A DNA stretch of 64,000 bases from Palsa-1150 sp036490515 (GCA_036490515.1 DASXDU010000047.1:124001-188000); one strand, 5' to 3'; positions 19,406 to 31,062 are shown, counted from the first letter of the stretch. Numbers and translations: made by a program. Notes: generated by a model not told the origin, from the sequence alone.

Positions 19406-19409
<4 letters not shown>
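18675..19409 (-). CDS. YgjP-type M48/DUF45 metallopeptidase, coupled to hsdR
   Basis: A 244-residue protein of the YgjP/DUF45 family. It has the zinc-binding motif HEVVHVRHPNH (HExxH plus a distal His) and, just before it, the family hallmark RRRWGSCDRAGSLRLNWR. The N-terminal part has VRRSARRVTVSIAVDPRGG, also typical. The family is common beside type I restriction genes, where its role is unknown. It may process or degrade Hsd subunits (inference). The GTG start overlaps the hsdR stop by four bases (GTGA), so it is co-translated with HsdR. Product length matches the family. Confidence 0.9.
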
Positions 19410-22450
<3,041 letters not shown>

Positions 22451-22611
22451 CAGCTCAGCCACCCATGCTACGCTCGTCCGCGCGGGGGACCCCTGTTTCC
22501 GAGCTTCACGCTTCAGGGCGTGCGGCGCGGAGGAGGCAGGGGTCTGCTCGCAGGGGGGAGCGCGAGAGCTTGGCCCGGTCGGGTGCTACGCTGTACGTAC
22601 GAGCAGATGCC

Positions 22612-23514
22612 ATGAACTGGGAACGCGTCATCGACCTGCGCTTTCACGGCGACCGCTTCGAGGGCGGCTCGCTGGAGGTCGACGCGCTGCCCGAGATCGT
22701 CGCATTCAAGAGCATCGTCGTCGCAGTAGCCGAGTCCCTCTGGCGGAAACGGCATCCGAGCCGCGACCGCCTGAAGGCACATTTCCGGGACTCGCTGCAG
22801 CTCCGCTTTACGAACGTCGGCGAGGGCAGCGCGGTGGCGCCGCTGGAGCGCGGGTTCTCATCGCCGCAGACCGCGCTCGAATTCGCCACGGACGAGTTCG
22901 ACGACGCGCTCGGGCTCGTCACCAAGGCGCTGGACGATGCTCGGAACGGCAGTCGTCTCCCTGACGGCTTTCCGAAGGACACGCTGCAGCTCTTTGGCGG
23001 CTGGGGAAAGACGTTGCGGGCTGGCGAATGGATCGGTGTCTGCAAGCCGGACAGCAAGTCCGGGGCGCGCTTCGATCCCGACCAGCGATCCCGCATCCTC
23101 GCGTTCGTCGAGCCGGCGTACGAGGACGTCGCCGACCAGGTCGGCTTCGTCCTCGCGACCAGCGTCCGGAAGGAACGCTTCGAGCTGTACGAGACCCTCG
23201 ACGCGAAGAATGCCATCGAGGTGCCGCTGCCCGAGCGGGACGAGAAGGTCGTGCTCGATGCCGCCCGCGACTACGAGAACGTGCGCGTGCGCGTGAAGGG
23301 TCTGGGCGCCTTCGATGCGCACGGAACCCTGCTGCGGTTCCGGAGCGTGAGCTCCATCACGCTCTTTGGCGCCGACGAGAGCGGCGAGGTCGACAACGAG
23401 CCGCTCTGGCGCGCGATGGATGCCATCTCGGACAACGTCGCCGACGAGGAATGGGCGAAGCTGCCACCGGCTGCGTCCATCGACGAGCACCTCCGGCGCG
23501 GAATCCGACGGTGA
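22612..23514 (+). CDS. unknown protein coupled to a PIN nuclease
   Basis: A 300-residue protein I cannot assign. It starts with WERVIDLRFHGDRFEGGSLE, has an alternating alpha/beta pattern, a helical region around 60-100 and a beta-rich C-terminal half (LYETLDAKNAIEVPLPERD and VRVRVKGLGAFDAHG). No signal peptide, membrane span or catalytic motif is seen. Its TGA overlaps the GTG of the PIN gene (GTGA), so both products are made together. It could be the antitoxin or sensor of that nuclease, although it is much larger than a VapB. The upstream region has TGCTACGCT and a GTACGTAC palindrome, a possible promoter and operator. Confidence 0.7.
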   Translation: MNWERVIDLRFHGDRFEGGSLEVDALPEIVAFKSIVVAVAESLWRKRHPSRDRLKAHFRDSLQLRFTNVGEGSAVAPLERGFSSPQTALEFATDEFDDALGLVTKALDDARNGSRLPDGFPKDTLQLFGGWGKTLRAGEWIGVCKPDSKSGARFDPDQRSRILAFVEPAYEDVADQVGFVLATSVRKERFELYETLDAKNAIEVPLPERDEKVVLDAARDYENVRVRVKGLGAFDAHGTLLRFRSVSSITLFGADESGEVDNEPLWRAMDAISDNVADEEWAKLPPAASIDEHLRRGIRR

Positions 23515-23939
23515 AGGAAGTCTTCGTCGACACCAGCTTCATCGTCGCGCGGATCAACAGGCGGGATGGCTTGCACGAACGTGCGGTAGCGGCGGCGACT
23601 CGTATACGCCGCGCCCGCCTCGTGACCACGGACTTCGTCCTCGCAGAGGTGCTGAACTTCTTCTCCGAGCAAGGCACGGCCTTGAGGGCGGCTGCAGTCG
23701 ATACCGTCGAGAAGTGGAATGCGGACGCCTCCGTGCACGTCATGCCCGCGTCGAGAGCCGCGTTCGCCAAGGCGTTGGAGCGCTACAAGCAGCGCGGCGA
23801 CAAGGGGTACAGCCTCACCGACTGCCACTCGATGCTCGTGTTGGAGGAGCGCGGGATCACCGAAGTACTCACGAGCGATGAGCACTTCGTCCAGGCGGGC
23901 TTTCAGGCGCTGCTCGCGGAGGCGGAGGGGGCGGGGTGA
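23511..23939 (+). CDS. PIN-domain ribonuclease, VapC-like
   Basis: A 142-residue PIN-domain protein. The acidic residues expected for metal-dependent RNA cleavage are present: FVDTSFIVARIN (first Asp), a Glu in VLAEVLNF, and the Asp in LTDCHSMLVLEE. The last strand VLTSDEHFVQAGF is also typical. It starts with a GTG that overlaps the stop of the 300-residue upstream protein and is probably co-translated with it. Its position between the halves of a type I restriction locus suggests a defence or abortive-infection role rather than a simple VapBC pair (inference). Confidence 0.85.
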   Translation: MKEVFVDTSFIVARINRRDGLHERAVAAATRIRRARLVTTDFVLAEVLNFFSEQGTALRAAAVDTVEKWNADASVHVMPASRAAFAKALERYKQRGDKGYSLTDCHSMLVLEERGITEVLTSDEHFVQAGFQALLAEAEGAG

Positions 23940-24052
23940 TGGCGGTGCGCTCTCGCGGTCGAGGTACGTGCCCCGACGGCCGCGTTCCGTGGTTCCCGAT
24001 CCTCCACGTGTGTCCATAGGGCGCCTCCCGTGCTGGCGGTCGCCCTCAGCGA

Positions 24053-25150
24053 TCAGACGGCCGCGCTGAGGAGCGCGGAAGCGCCCGGCACCACCGAATC
24101 GATGTTCACGAAGCATCTCGGCCCGTCGTCCGGGATGCGGAGGTGCTCGAACGTCTTCTTCTCGTGATCGAAGTAGGTCACCCGCCACGTGCGCGGCGGA
24201 AGCATGGGATACGGAGCTGATCCCATTCGCACCACCGCGAACGGCTGGCCAAAGACAACGATCTGTACACCCGTCTGGTATTGCGCGCCGTCGTGCACTT
24301 CCGCGAGGACCAGGGCGTGACGCGACGGATGCGCGAAGACGTTCACCGCCTCCCGCTGGTATTGGTCGAGAAGGGCGAGGGACACGAAGTCCAGGAACGC
24401 TCCCTCCCCGTCACGCGCGAACCGCCGCAGCGGGTCGAACTCCGTCCGCAGGGCGCTCTCCGCACCCAGCGTGCTGCAGACGTAGTTCAGCGCGACCTTC
24501 GCTGCGGCCCGCGAAATCCTCCCCACGGGGATCTCCACCCCGCGCGAGATCGGTTGCACTCGTTCCGGCGGTGTCCACTGCGCGGGGGCACCGAGGTGCG
24601 TCGGCCTCATGCCCTCCGCCCGCAGGCGTGCGGCAAGCGCACGAACCTCGGCAGCCTTCGCTCCCCGGACCACGTATGCGCCGGGGCCGGTGCGCACGAC
24701 GGCGAGGGCCACGGGCAACCCATCGCTCGACACGTCGACGGTCTCGTGGACCTTTGCGACCGGTCTTCCGATCTCCTCAATCATCGTCGCGAGTACGTCG
24801 GTTGAGCCGCCGCGAAACTGCCACGACCCATCGGGCAGCTGGAAGACCTGCGGGGGCGATACGGAGAGTCCCCTTTCTTCGCCGTGCAAGCCGAGCCGCG
24901 CCGAAAGGCGGACACCGGTCGTAGGGTCGTCTTGAAGCCCGAGGCCGAGGAGCTTCGTGACCCGACCGCGCGTGAAGATCTCGACGTGCTCGACGAGATC
25001 CTGGTCGAGCGGACTGAACGCCGCGTTGCACGCTGCACAGACCTCGGTCGACAGGATTAGCGAGGCGCCCAAGGCATCCTGTAGGACGTGCTCCCGAGTG
25101 CGGGCCCCTCCGCGGGTACGGCAGTGGATGCAGGGAACTAGCGGACGCAA
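24053..25150 (-). CDS. HNH-like endonuclease domain protein
   Basis: A 365-residue protein. The N-terminus has two Cys pairs, CIHCRTRG and CAACNAAF, around TREHVLQDALG, the layout of a zinc-supported HNH nuclease of the HNH_5 type (family knowledge), where the His-Glu-His is spread over EHV and the later Asn. The rest (about residues 60-365) is an alpha/beta region I do not recognise. The only in-frame start is a TTG at 25150, so expression may be low. It lies inside the restriction locus, next to a small gene of the same orientation. The 113 bases between it and the PIN gene hold no clear terminator. Confidence 0.7.
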   Translation of the reverse strand: MRPLVPCIHCRTRGGARTREHVLQDALGASLILSTEVCAACNAAFSPLDQDLVEHVEIFTRGRVTKLLGLGLQDDPTTGVRLSARLGLHGEERGLSVSPPQVFQLPDGSWQFRGGSTDVLATMIEEIGRPVAKVHETVDVSSDGLPVALAVVRTGPGAYVVRGAKAAEVRALAARLRAEGMRPTHLGAPAQWTPPERVQPISRGVEIPVGRISRAAAKVALNYVCSTLGAESALRTEFDPLRRFARDGEGAFLDFVSLALLDQYQREAVNVFAHPSRHALVLAEVHDGAQYQTGVQIVVFGQPFAVVRMGSAPYPMLPPRTWRVTYFDHEKKTFEHLRIPDDGPRCFVNIDSVVPGASALLSAAV

Positions 25151-25160
25151 CGCGCCCCGG

Positions 25161-25331
25161 CTACTTCCTCTGCTTCGCTTCAGCGCCGGTATCGACTGCG
25201 ACGAACAGGCCCCTTCGCATGTGCTCGAGACCGCGCTGGGTCTTGATCGACTCGTCCTCGGTGAGGGGCGGGTCGTTAGGCGACGGCTCGCGCTCGAATG
25301 CCTGCCAGACGGGATCGTTCAGCCTGCGCAT
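25161..25331 (-). CDS. small protein, unknown
   Basis: A 56-residue charged protein starting MRRLNDPVWQAFEREPSPND. The ATG at 25331 is chosen because GAGG lies 7 bases before it; an earlier start would add 11 residues. It ends 10 bases before the HNH-like gene, so the two may be one transcript. The start codon overlaps one copy of a TATGTACA direct repeat, suggesting regulation. No domain is recognised. It could be a small antitoxin-like or regulatory protein, but nothing shows this. Confidence 0.5.
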   Translation of the reverse strand: MRRLNDPVWQAFEREPSPNDPPLTEDESIKTQRGLEHMRRGLFVAVDTGAEAKQRK

Positions 25332-25363
25332 ATGTACACCCTCGGAGGATGAAGCTATGTACA
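25331..25363. repeat. direct repeat of TATGTACA, possible operator
   Basis: TATGTACA occurs at 25331-25338 and 25356-25363, 25 bases apart, between two divergent small genes. Each copy holds the palindrome TGTACA. Spacing near 2.4 helical turns would place two bound proteins on similar faces. It may control both genes. Confidence 0.5.
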
Positions 25364-25399
25364 ATGGCTTCGCTGGTCAACCTTGTTCGCGGGGAATTG

Positions 25400-25687
25400 A
25401 TGGCCTGGCAGCCGATCTGGACCGAGGGCGCGTGGTCCGACATGGGCGACAACGCCGACCTCATCGACCAGCTGACCAAAGCGGTACGAGAGTTCGCCGC
25501 CAACGGCACGGGGATGTTCATTCCTGACGGCCCTGGGCGCGGCATGGGCCGCCTCGTCGTCGGGAACTACCGGGTCCGCCTGGCGCGGCGGGATACACAC
25601 ACGTTCACGAACGAGGATGGGGAGGAGATCACCATCCAAGACGCGATAGTCGTCCTCGGCGTGACGGCGGTCGACCCGAACCGGTGA
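25400..25687 (+). CDS. small protein, unknown
   Basis: A 95-residue protein (start MAWQPIWTEGAW) with a helical front (DNADLIDQLTKAVREF) and a beta-strand pattern behind (VGNYRVRLARRDTHTF, EITIQDAIVVLGV). The ATG at 25400 has GGGGAA 5 bases upstream; earlier starts at 25349 and 25364 are possible. It is the only plus-strand gene between hsdS and the HNH-like gene and shares a short divergent region with the small minus-strand gene. Its stop is six bases from the convergent AlbA_2 gene's stop. Function unknown. Confidence 0.55.
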   Translation: MAWQPIWTEGAWSDMGDNADLIDQLTKAVREFAANGTGMFIPDGPGRGMGRLVVGNYRVRLARRDTHTFTNEDGEEITIQDAIVVLGVTAVDPNR

Positions 25688-25693
25688 CCCGAG

Positions 25694-26584
25694 TTAGCGG
25701 GAAGCATCGGACTCCGCCTTCCGGAGCCTCGGCAAGAGAATCTCGCTCACGCGAACCACCTCGCGCGCTGCGCCGCCGAACCAGCGCGCCGCCTCGCGGT
25801 CGTTCATCTGCGTGATCTTGGCCAGCCACGGTACCGCGCGCCCCTCCTCCGCTTTGCGCACCGCCGCGCGCAGCGCCGGCATCTGTCGGAGCACGGTGTC
25901 GTCGTGAGCCAGAAGGTCGAGGACCTCCGGCCAGAGGGCCGTCACGACCGAGTCGTCGTATGCGTCGGGATGTGACCCTCGCCAGCGGCTCTGCCGCCCG
26001 CCGTTGGAGGCTCGCGCGTTCACCTCTCGGGCGCGGTCGTGGAGGTACTGCACCTGTTCCGTGAGGGCGCGGAGCTTCGCCAGTTTCTCGCGGGTCGTCG
26101 AGAACGCATCACGCAGCTCGCCGAGGCTCATGGGCTCGGTGCCCTTGTTCGTACGCTTGCAGAACCACCATCTGCCGTCCTCGAAGACGCCATGCGGCCG
26201 GCGCGAGCTCCGGGGCACGTGAACGACGGGGATGACACGATCCGCGCCGAGAGGGATCGGCGGATTCTTCGCTGCCCACTCCACCGAAGGCTCGCACGCG
26301 CTCGGGTAGTTCCCGAAGTGCTCGGGGAAGTCGACGGTCACCAGCATGCCGACGACGCGATCGGCAGGAGCCACGCCCTTCGCGTCCTTCACGCCGAACA
26401 CGAGGAAGCCACCTGCGCTGTTCGCGAACGCCGCGGTGTCGCGCCGCAAGCGACGCTTGCCTTCCTCGTCCTTCGAGTGCGGCAGCATCTCCTTGAAGTC
26501 GAAGCGATCCGTCTCGAAGACGCCCTGGTCGACGAGCCGCCGTACGACCTCCAGCGTCCAGCCGTCCAGCGTCTCGGGGATCAC
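25694..26584 (-). CDS. AlbA_2/Schlafen-like ATP-binding domain protein in the hsd operon
   Basis: A 296-residue protein. The segment RFDFKEMLPHS, then RDTAAFANSAGGFLVFGVKD (about residues 40-75), is the AlbA_2/Schlafen signature: Lys-Glu, then Phe-Ala-Asn and a Gly-Gly-Phe strand. The family is found in proteins that bind or cut RNA in antiviral roles and also in regulators. The C-terminal half is helical with no wing domain I can name. The GTG start overlaps the hsdS stop, so it belongs to the hsdMS operon. Embedded genes of this kind in type I loci often add a second line of defence (inference here). Confidence 0.8.
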   Translation of the reverse strand: MIPETLDGWTLEVVRRLVDQGVFETDRFDFKEMLPHSKDEEGKRRLRRDTAAFANSAGGFLVFGVKDAKGVAPADRVVGMLVTVDFPEHFGNYPSACEPSVEWAAKNPPIPLGADRVIPVVHVPRSSRRPHGVFEDGRWWFCKRTNKGTEPMSLGELRDAFSTTREKLAKLRALTEQVQYLHDRAREVNARASNGGRQSRWRGSHPDAYDDSVVTALWPEVLDLLAHDDTVLRQMPALRAAVRKAEEGRAVPWLAKITQMNDREAARWFGGAAREVVRVSEILLPRLRKAESDASR

Positions 26585-27879
26585 GCCGCGTCCTCGTCGG
26601 GCTTGACGCGCACCTCGCCGGTGAGGAGGACCGACATCAGGGAAGACTTCAATGCTCTCAGCTGGATCAACTGCCCTTGCTCGCGTCTGTCGGTCTCGTC
26701 GATCGCATCGACTGTTCGAGCAATCGCGTCTTGCTCGTCGCGTCCAGGCACCACGATCGGCATGTCGCGAAAGATTCCCAGGTTGAGATGGGGCTGGCCC
26801 GTTGCAACTTGATGGGCCTGAAGCCACGCTTGGGCGGGAGCAGAACAAATGTAGTGAAGCAGAAAGCGCGCCGACAGCTTGGTCGGATCGGGTGTCATTC
26901 GCATCATGGTTTGCGAGATGATGTAGCTCTCGTACTGGGAGTCGGCCGGGATCAGCGTCGACTCGCCCAGTGACGCCCCGCGCTGGGTCATCACGACGTC
27001 GCCTCTCTGCGCACTATTCCGCGCCAGAGCGCTAGCCTTCTCAGACGAGACGTAGACGAGCTCCGCATCGCTGAAGGATCCCATCGAGACATTCCCTCCG
27101 CGGATGACGGGAACTCCCGGCCCAGCGACGTAGTCCTTGGTCGTCAGGTCCGAGCCAAAGGGACCACCGACCATTCCGCCAGGCAAGGCGAGCACGGCTG
27201 CAGGTACGAGATCCCACCTATCCGGCACCTCGCCGATCTCCGTCTTCTTGAACCGCGTGTGCCTCCCCGGCAGCCCGCGCGTGAGCAGCTCGGCCATCAT
27301 CGCCTTCTTCACGACGCCGAGCTGGTCGATGACCGCCTGTGTCGCGTCGATGGCGTCGTCCACGGTGGAGAGGATGGCGGCGATCTTCCGCTGCTCGGGC
27401 ACCGGCGGCGTGAGCAGCACAAGTTCGAGCAGCCTCTGTTGTGGGATGTTCTTCATGGACCCGCTGGTTCCCGACGCCAGCTCGGAGAGCTGCGCCCGAG
27501 TTGCGGGACTCGACAATGCCTTGTGCAGCCACCTCCCGTCAGCTGAATCCGCGGGACGGAGCTGCCAGATGCGGTCCGGTAGGACCAGGTCCTGGTGGTT
27601 ACATTCGACGAAAGCGGAGGCGCCCACGAGATTCAGTGTGTTCATCCGGCTGAACAGGACGCAGCCCGACTTCGGATGCTCGCGCGCTCGATGCCGGTCG
27701 CTGGCCGCTACGACCTTGTTCTCCTCGGGACGGAACACGCCGTAGGTCACGGCACTGGTCTTGAGCACCCCAAGTTCGCCCGGACGCCTCGGCCGGCTCT
27801 CAGAGTTGACGCTCACGCCGGTGGTCACCTCTGCAACCAGAGCGTTCAAGGCACAGCGACCCCACCCCTCAGGCGTCAT
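26581..27879 (-). CDS. hsdS: type I restriction enzyme, specificity subunit
   Basis: A 432-residue HsdS with two target-recognition domains: the first from about residue 5 to 165 and the second from about 215 to 385. Each is followed by the conserved helical region (PPVPEQRKIAAIL, then DEQDAIARTVDAIDET). Each recognition domain reads one half of a bipartite DNA site, so the sequence recognised cannot be guessed. The ATG lies inside the last codons of hsdM (11-base overlap), and its stop overlaps the GTG of the AlbA_2 gene. It gives the methylase-nuclease complex its specificity. Confidence 0.93.
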   Translation of the reverse strand: MTPEGWGRCALNALVAEVTTGVSVNSESRPRRPGELGVLKTSAVTYGVFRPEENKVVAASDRHRAREHPKSGCVLFSRMNTLNLVGASAFVECNHQDLVLPDRIWQLRPADSADGRWLHKALSSPATRAQLSELASGTSGSMKNIPQQRLLELVLLTPPVPEQRKIAAILSTVDDAIDATQAVIDQLGVVKKAMMAELLTRGLPGRHTRFKKTEIGEVPDRWDLVPAAVLALPGGMVGGPFGSDLTTKDYVAGPGVPVIRGGNVSMGSFSDAELVYVSSEKASALARNSAQRGDVVMTQRGASLGESTLIPADSQYESYIISQTMMRMTPDPTKLSARFLLHYICSAPAQAWLQAHQVATGQPHLNLGIFRDMPIVVPGRDEQDAIARTVDAIDETDRREQGQLIQLRALKSSLMSVLLTGEVRVKPDEDAA

Positions 27880-29458
27880 ACCCCAGCTCCCGCAGATACC
27901 CGTTCACCCGCGCCTCGGCCTCCGCCCGCCTTCCCTCCAGCTCTCTCAGCCTCGCGATCGCCCCCGCGACGTCCACCTTCTCCGCGGCGTCGGCGGTCTC
28001 GACGTAGCGCGCGATGTTCAAGTTCCACTCGTTCTTCTCGATCTCCTCCATCCCCACGACGCGCGCGTACTTCGGCACGTCCTCGAACGCGTGCACGGCG
28101 CCGGCGATCTTCTTCACGTCCTCGTCGCGCAGGTAGTTCTGGGCGCTGCCCTCGCGGAACTCGCGGGACGCCTCGACGAAGAGCACCTTCCCCCGCCTCT
28201 CCGGCCGCTTCTTCCGGTTGAACACGAGGATCGCCGCCGGGATGCCCGTACCGTAAAACAAGTTCGTCGGCAGCCCGACGACCGCCTCGACGAGGTCCTC
28301 CTTCAGCATCCCCTTGCGGATCTCTCCCTCGGCCGCCCCGCGGAAGAGGACCCCATGCGGCATGACGACGCCGACCATCCCCTTCGCGTTGGTCGTCGCA
28401 ATCATGTGCTGCACGAACGCGAGGTCGCCCTTCGTCTTCGGTGGGATGCCGAACCGGAACCGCCCGTAGGGGTCGTGCTCCGCAACGTCCCTCCCCCACT
28501 CGTCGAGCGAGAACGGCGGGTTCGCGATGACGCGGTCGAAGAGCATGAGCTCCCCGTCCTCGACGAGCTTCGGATCGCGGATGGTGTCGCCCTTGCGGAT
28601 GTCGGCGCCGGGCAGGCCGTGGAGCAGCGTGTTCATGCGCGCGATGGCCCACGTGCCGAGGTTCTTCTCCTGCCCGTAGAGCGACAGGTTCCGCAGGTTG
28701 CCGCCGTGGCGCGCGATGGAGTGCGCGCACTCGATGAGCATGCCGCCCGAACCGCACGTGGGATCGCATATGCGCATCCCCTCCTTCGGCTCGAGGATCG
28801 CGACGATGAGCTCCACGACCTTCTTCGGCGTGTAGAACTCGCCGCCCTTCTTGCCGGCGTCGTCGGCGAACTTCTCGATGAGGTACTCGTACGCGCGCCC
28901 GAGCATGTCGGGCTCCGAGAGGTTCGCGTTGCGCAGGTCCAGCTTGCCGAAGTGCTGGACGAGGCGCGAAAGAACGCCGTCGCGGTTGCGCGCGTCGCCG
29001 AGCTTGCGCTCGTCGTTGAAGTCGATGCCCTCGAGGACGCCCTCGAGCGTGTCGTTCTTCTGCTCGAGGGCGGCGCTCGCCTTGTTCAGCGCCTCGCCGA
29101 TGCCGGTCGCAACCTTCTGGATCTCCGACCAGCGGGCCTTCTTCGGCACGAAGAAGTCGTGCTCGTCGGGGTCGTCCGGATCCGCGTTCGCCTGGGAGCG
29201 GAGCGCCTCGCACTCTTCGTCGAAGCGATCGGACAGCCGCTTGAGGAAGAGCAGGCCGAAGATGAACGACTTGTAGTCGGACGAGTCAATCGAGCCACGG
29301 AGGATGTCCGCAGCCGACCAGAGGTGGCGTTCGAGCTTCTCGGTCGTGAGCTTGTCGCCCGGGGAGACGTCGACGATGTCCGTGGGGGCGGGAGGAGCGC
29401 TCCTTCGGGGCGCCCCGTTGGTCTTGGAGGCGGGAGTGACGCGTCGCTTCGAGGCCAT
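27869..29458 (-). CDS. hsdM: type I restriction enzyme, M subunit (DNA adenine methylase)
   Basis: A 529-residue HsdM. An N-terminal helical domain (LERHLWSAADILRGS, SIDSSDYKSFIFGLLFLKRL) is followed by the Rossmann methylase core with GEFYTPKKVV, the SAM-binding motif DPTCGSGG and the catalytic NPPF of N6-adenine methylases. The Lys/Arg-rich first 30 residues are unusual. It protects host sites and joins HsdS and HsdR for restriction. It heads the hsdM-hsdS-AlbA_2 operon, with an 11-base overlap into hsdS. A TATCCT hexamer lies 15 bases before the ATG, giving a short leader without a ribosome site. The 42-bp repeat tract begins about 200 bases upstream. Confidence 0.95.
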   Translation of the reverse strand: MASKRRVTPASKTNGAPRRSAPPAPTDIVDVSPGDKLTTEKLERHLWSAADILRGSIDSSDYKSFIFGLLFLKRLSDRFDEECEALRSQANADPDDPDEHDFFVPKKARWSEIQKVATGIGEALNKASAALEQKNDTLEGVLEGIDFNDERKLGDARNRDGVLSRLVQHFGKLDLRNANLSEPDMLGRAYEYLIEKFADDAGKKGGEFYTPKKVVELIVAILEPKEGMRICDPTCGSGGMLIECAHSIARHGGNLRNLSLYGQEKNLGTWAIARMNTLLHGLPGADIRKGDTIRDPKLVEDGELMLFDRVIANPPFSLDEWGRDVAEHDPYGRFRFGIPPKTKGDLAFVQHMIATTNAKGMVGVVMPHGVLFRGAAEGEIRKGMLKEDLVEAVVGLPTNLFYGTGIPAAILVFNRKKRPERRGKVLFVEASREFREGSAQNYLRDEDVKKIAGAVHAFEDVPKYARVVGMEEIEKNEWNLNIARYVETADAAEKVDVAGAIARLRELEGRRAEAEARVNGYLRELGYDA

Positions 29459-29664
29459 GTGGGGCAGCCGGCGAGGATACTCGCTCCACAGTGCCGTCGA
29501 GCGACGTAGTCACGCGATCGAGCCGTGCAGCCAGGCGGTCGCGAGGTTCAGTCCGCGCGGATGGCGGCTCGTCCCGCGGGTCCTTTCGCGCAGTCACGTC
29601 GGGAAGACCGTCGCCGGCACGACGCGGCCGCTCGATCGGGCTCGGACGACGTGCCTCGGCAGCG

Positions 29665-30346
29665 GGACGTCGTTCGTCCCGGGCAGAATGACGCGCGTTG
29701 CCGCGGGATCGAGCGACGTCCCCGCCCGAACGACGCTCGTCCTCGCTCGATCGAGCGACGTCCCGACCGGGGTAACGCACGTCCGGGCCGGATCGAGCGG
29801 CAGTCGCGCCGGAGTAACGATCGTTCTCGCCGGATCGAGCGGTGGTGGGGCCTTGGTAACGCACGTCCTCGCCCGATGGAGCGACGTCCCGTTCCGGCTG
29901 ACGAGCGTTCTGGTCCGATCGAGCGGCGTCCCGGCCCGACTGACGCAGGTTCTCAGTCGATCGAGCGGCGATCCGGGCTGCGGTACGCACGTCCTCCGAG
30001 GATCGAACGACGTCCTAGCCCGAGCAGCGCTCGTTCTCCACGGCTCGTTCGACACTCCGGCCGGTGTAACGCGCGTCGGCCTTCGATTGAGCCGCGTCCG
30101 GGGCAGACGAACCCACGCGCTCGCCGGATCGAGCGACACCGAGGCAGGAACGATGCGGGCTCACGCCCGACGGAGCAGGAGAAGGAGCTGCACGAAGCAC
30201 GTTCCCCGCGGATCGAGGCGCACGACCGTGCGGACAATCGTCCTCCGGCCGGGATCTACGGACATTCCGGCCCGGACGCGGCTCGAACGGGTGGGATCGA
30301 TGCTCGTTCCGCCGCCTGCATCGATCATCCGCTCCCGTACATCCGT
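29665..30346. repeat. tandem array of 42-bp units in fixed register
   Basis: About sixteen degenerate 42-bp units run from near 29665 to 30346. A GATCGAG-like box recurs at 29707, 29749, 29791, 29833, 29875, 29917, 29959, 30001, 30085, 30127, 30211, 30253 and 30295, always a multiple of 42 apart, and diverged copies fill the other slots. The second half of a unit repeats the first loosely at 21 bp (ACGTCC in both halves). Because 42 divides by three, two plus frames and a minus frame stay open with 14-residue repeats, but none has a domain or clear ribosome site. Bases 29475-29660 are related but out of phase. No gene is called in 29459-30361. Confidence 0.85.
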
Positions 30347-30361
30347 TAGGAGCCCGCGCCC

Positions 30362-31045
30362 TCAGCAGCTCCCCCCGCGTGCCGGCATCACACCGAGGTA
30401 ACGGAGAAGGACGTTGGCCTGCTCGTGCCACCTCTCGTCCTTCTGCGGGTAGAGCGCGATGGGGGCGAGACGGCGGATGGCGTCTGGATTCCCCCGCTCC
30501 GCGAGGCCGCGCGACACGTGGATCCGCATGTCGTGGCTCGCGTCCGCGAGAAACGCGTCGAGCTCCGCCGGCGTAGCCTGGCCGGCGATCACGAGCTCTT
30601 CGGCGGCGAGCGCGCGCACGAACTCGTCGGGGTGCGTGAGGGCGGCCTTGCGCATGATCGGCGCGAAGCGCGCGGCGTCCCAGCGGCCCATTCGCACCAT
30701 GACTACGCCGTGCAGCCACGTCCCGTGCGGGTGCATCGCGATGCGCTCGAGCACAGTCTCCGCCCCCGGGCACCGTCGTCCGACGATCGCGTCGAGGATG
30801 GCGAGGCACACATCGGCCTCGTCCTCCCAGTTCGGGGCGTCGAGGCCCGCGGCGGCCTCTTCGAGGCATTCGACGAAGAACGCGTCGTTCCCCGCGTCGA
30901 GCGCACGAAAGATTGCCGTGGCCCGATCGCGCGCGGCCTCCGCGGCGTGGTTCGGTCCGGAAGCCGGCGGCTCGCGGCGCGCAGCACGGAGAACCGCGAG
31001 AGCATCGGCAGCATCGGCGCGAGACGTTGCCACACGTCGACCCAT
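30362..31045 (-). CDS. HEAT-repeat-like protein, unknown function
   Basis: A 227-residue soluble protein built from helical pairs: TWLHGVVMVRMGRWD, FAPIMRKAALTHPDEFVRA and HDMRIHVSRGLAERGNPDA resemble HEAT or PBS-lyase-like repeats, which serve as protein-protein scaffolds. Residues about 40-110 are helical with many Asp and Glu. The ATG at 31045 is used; a GTG four codons later (31033) lies seven bases after a TATGGG element and could be the true leaderless start. It lies beside the 42-bp repeat tract and upstream of it on the same strand as hsdM. No enzyme motif is seen. Confidence 0.65.
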   Translation of the reverse strand: MGRRVATSRADAADALAVLRAARREPPASGPNHAAEAARDRATAIFRALDAGNDAFFVECLEEAAAGLDAPNWEDEADVCLAILDAIVGRRCPGAETVLERIAMHPHGTWLHGVVMVRMGRWDAARFAPIMRKAALTHPDEFVRALAAEELVIAGQATPAELDAFLADASHDMRIHVSRGLAERGNPDAIRRLAPIALYPQKDERWHEQANVLLRYLGVMPARGGSC

Positions 31046-31062
31046 AGCATCCCCGGGTCGAC

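Noticed and set aside
29665..30346. CRISPR array
   Set aside because: The 42-bp units are joined end to end with no unique spacers, the units are much diverged, and no cas genes are present.
29304..30401. Protein-coding gene in the 42-bp tract (365, 274 or 181 residues)
   Set aside because: Several frames on both strands are open because the period divides by three. None has a good start, ribosome site, codon-position signal or known domain, so no CDS is called.
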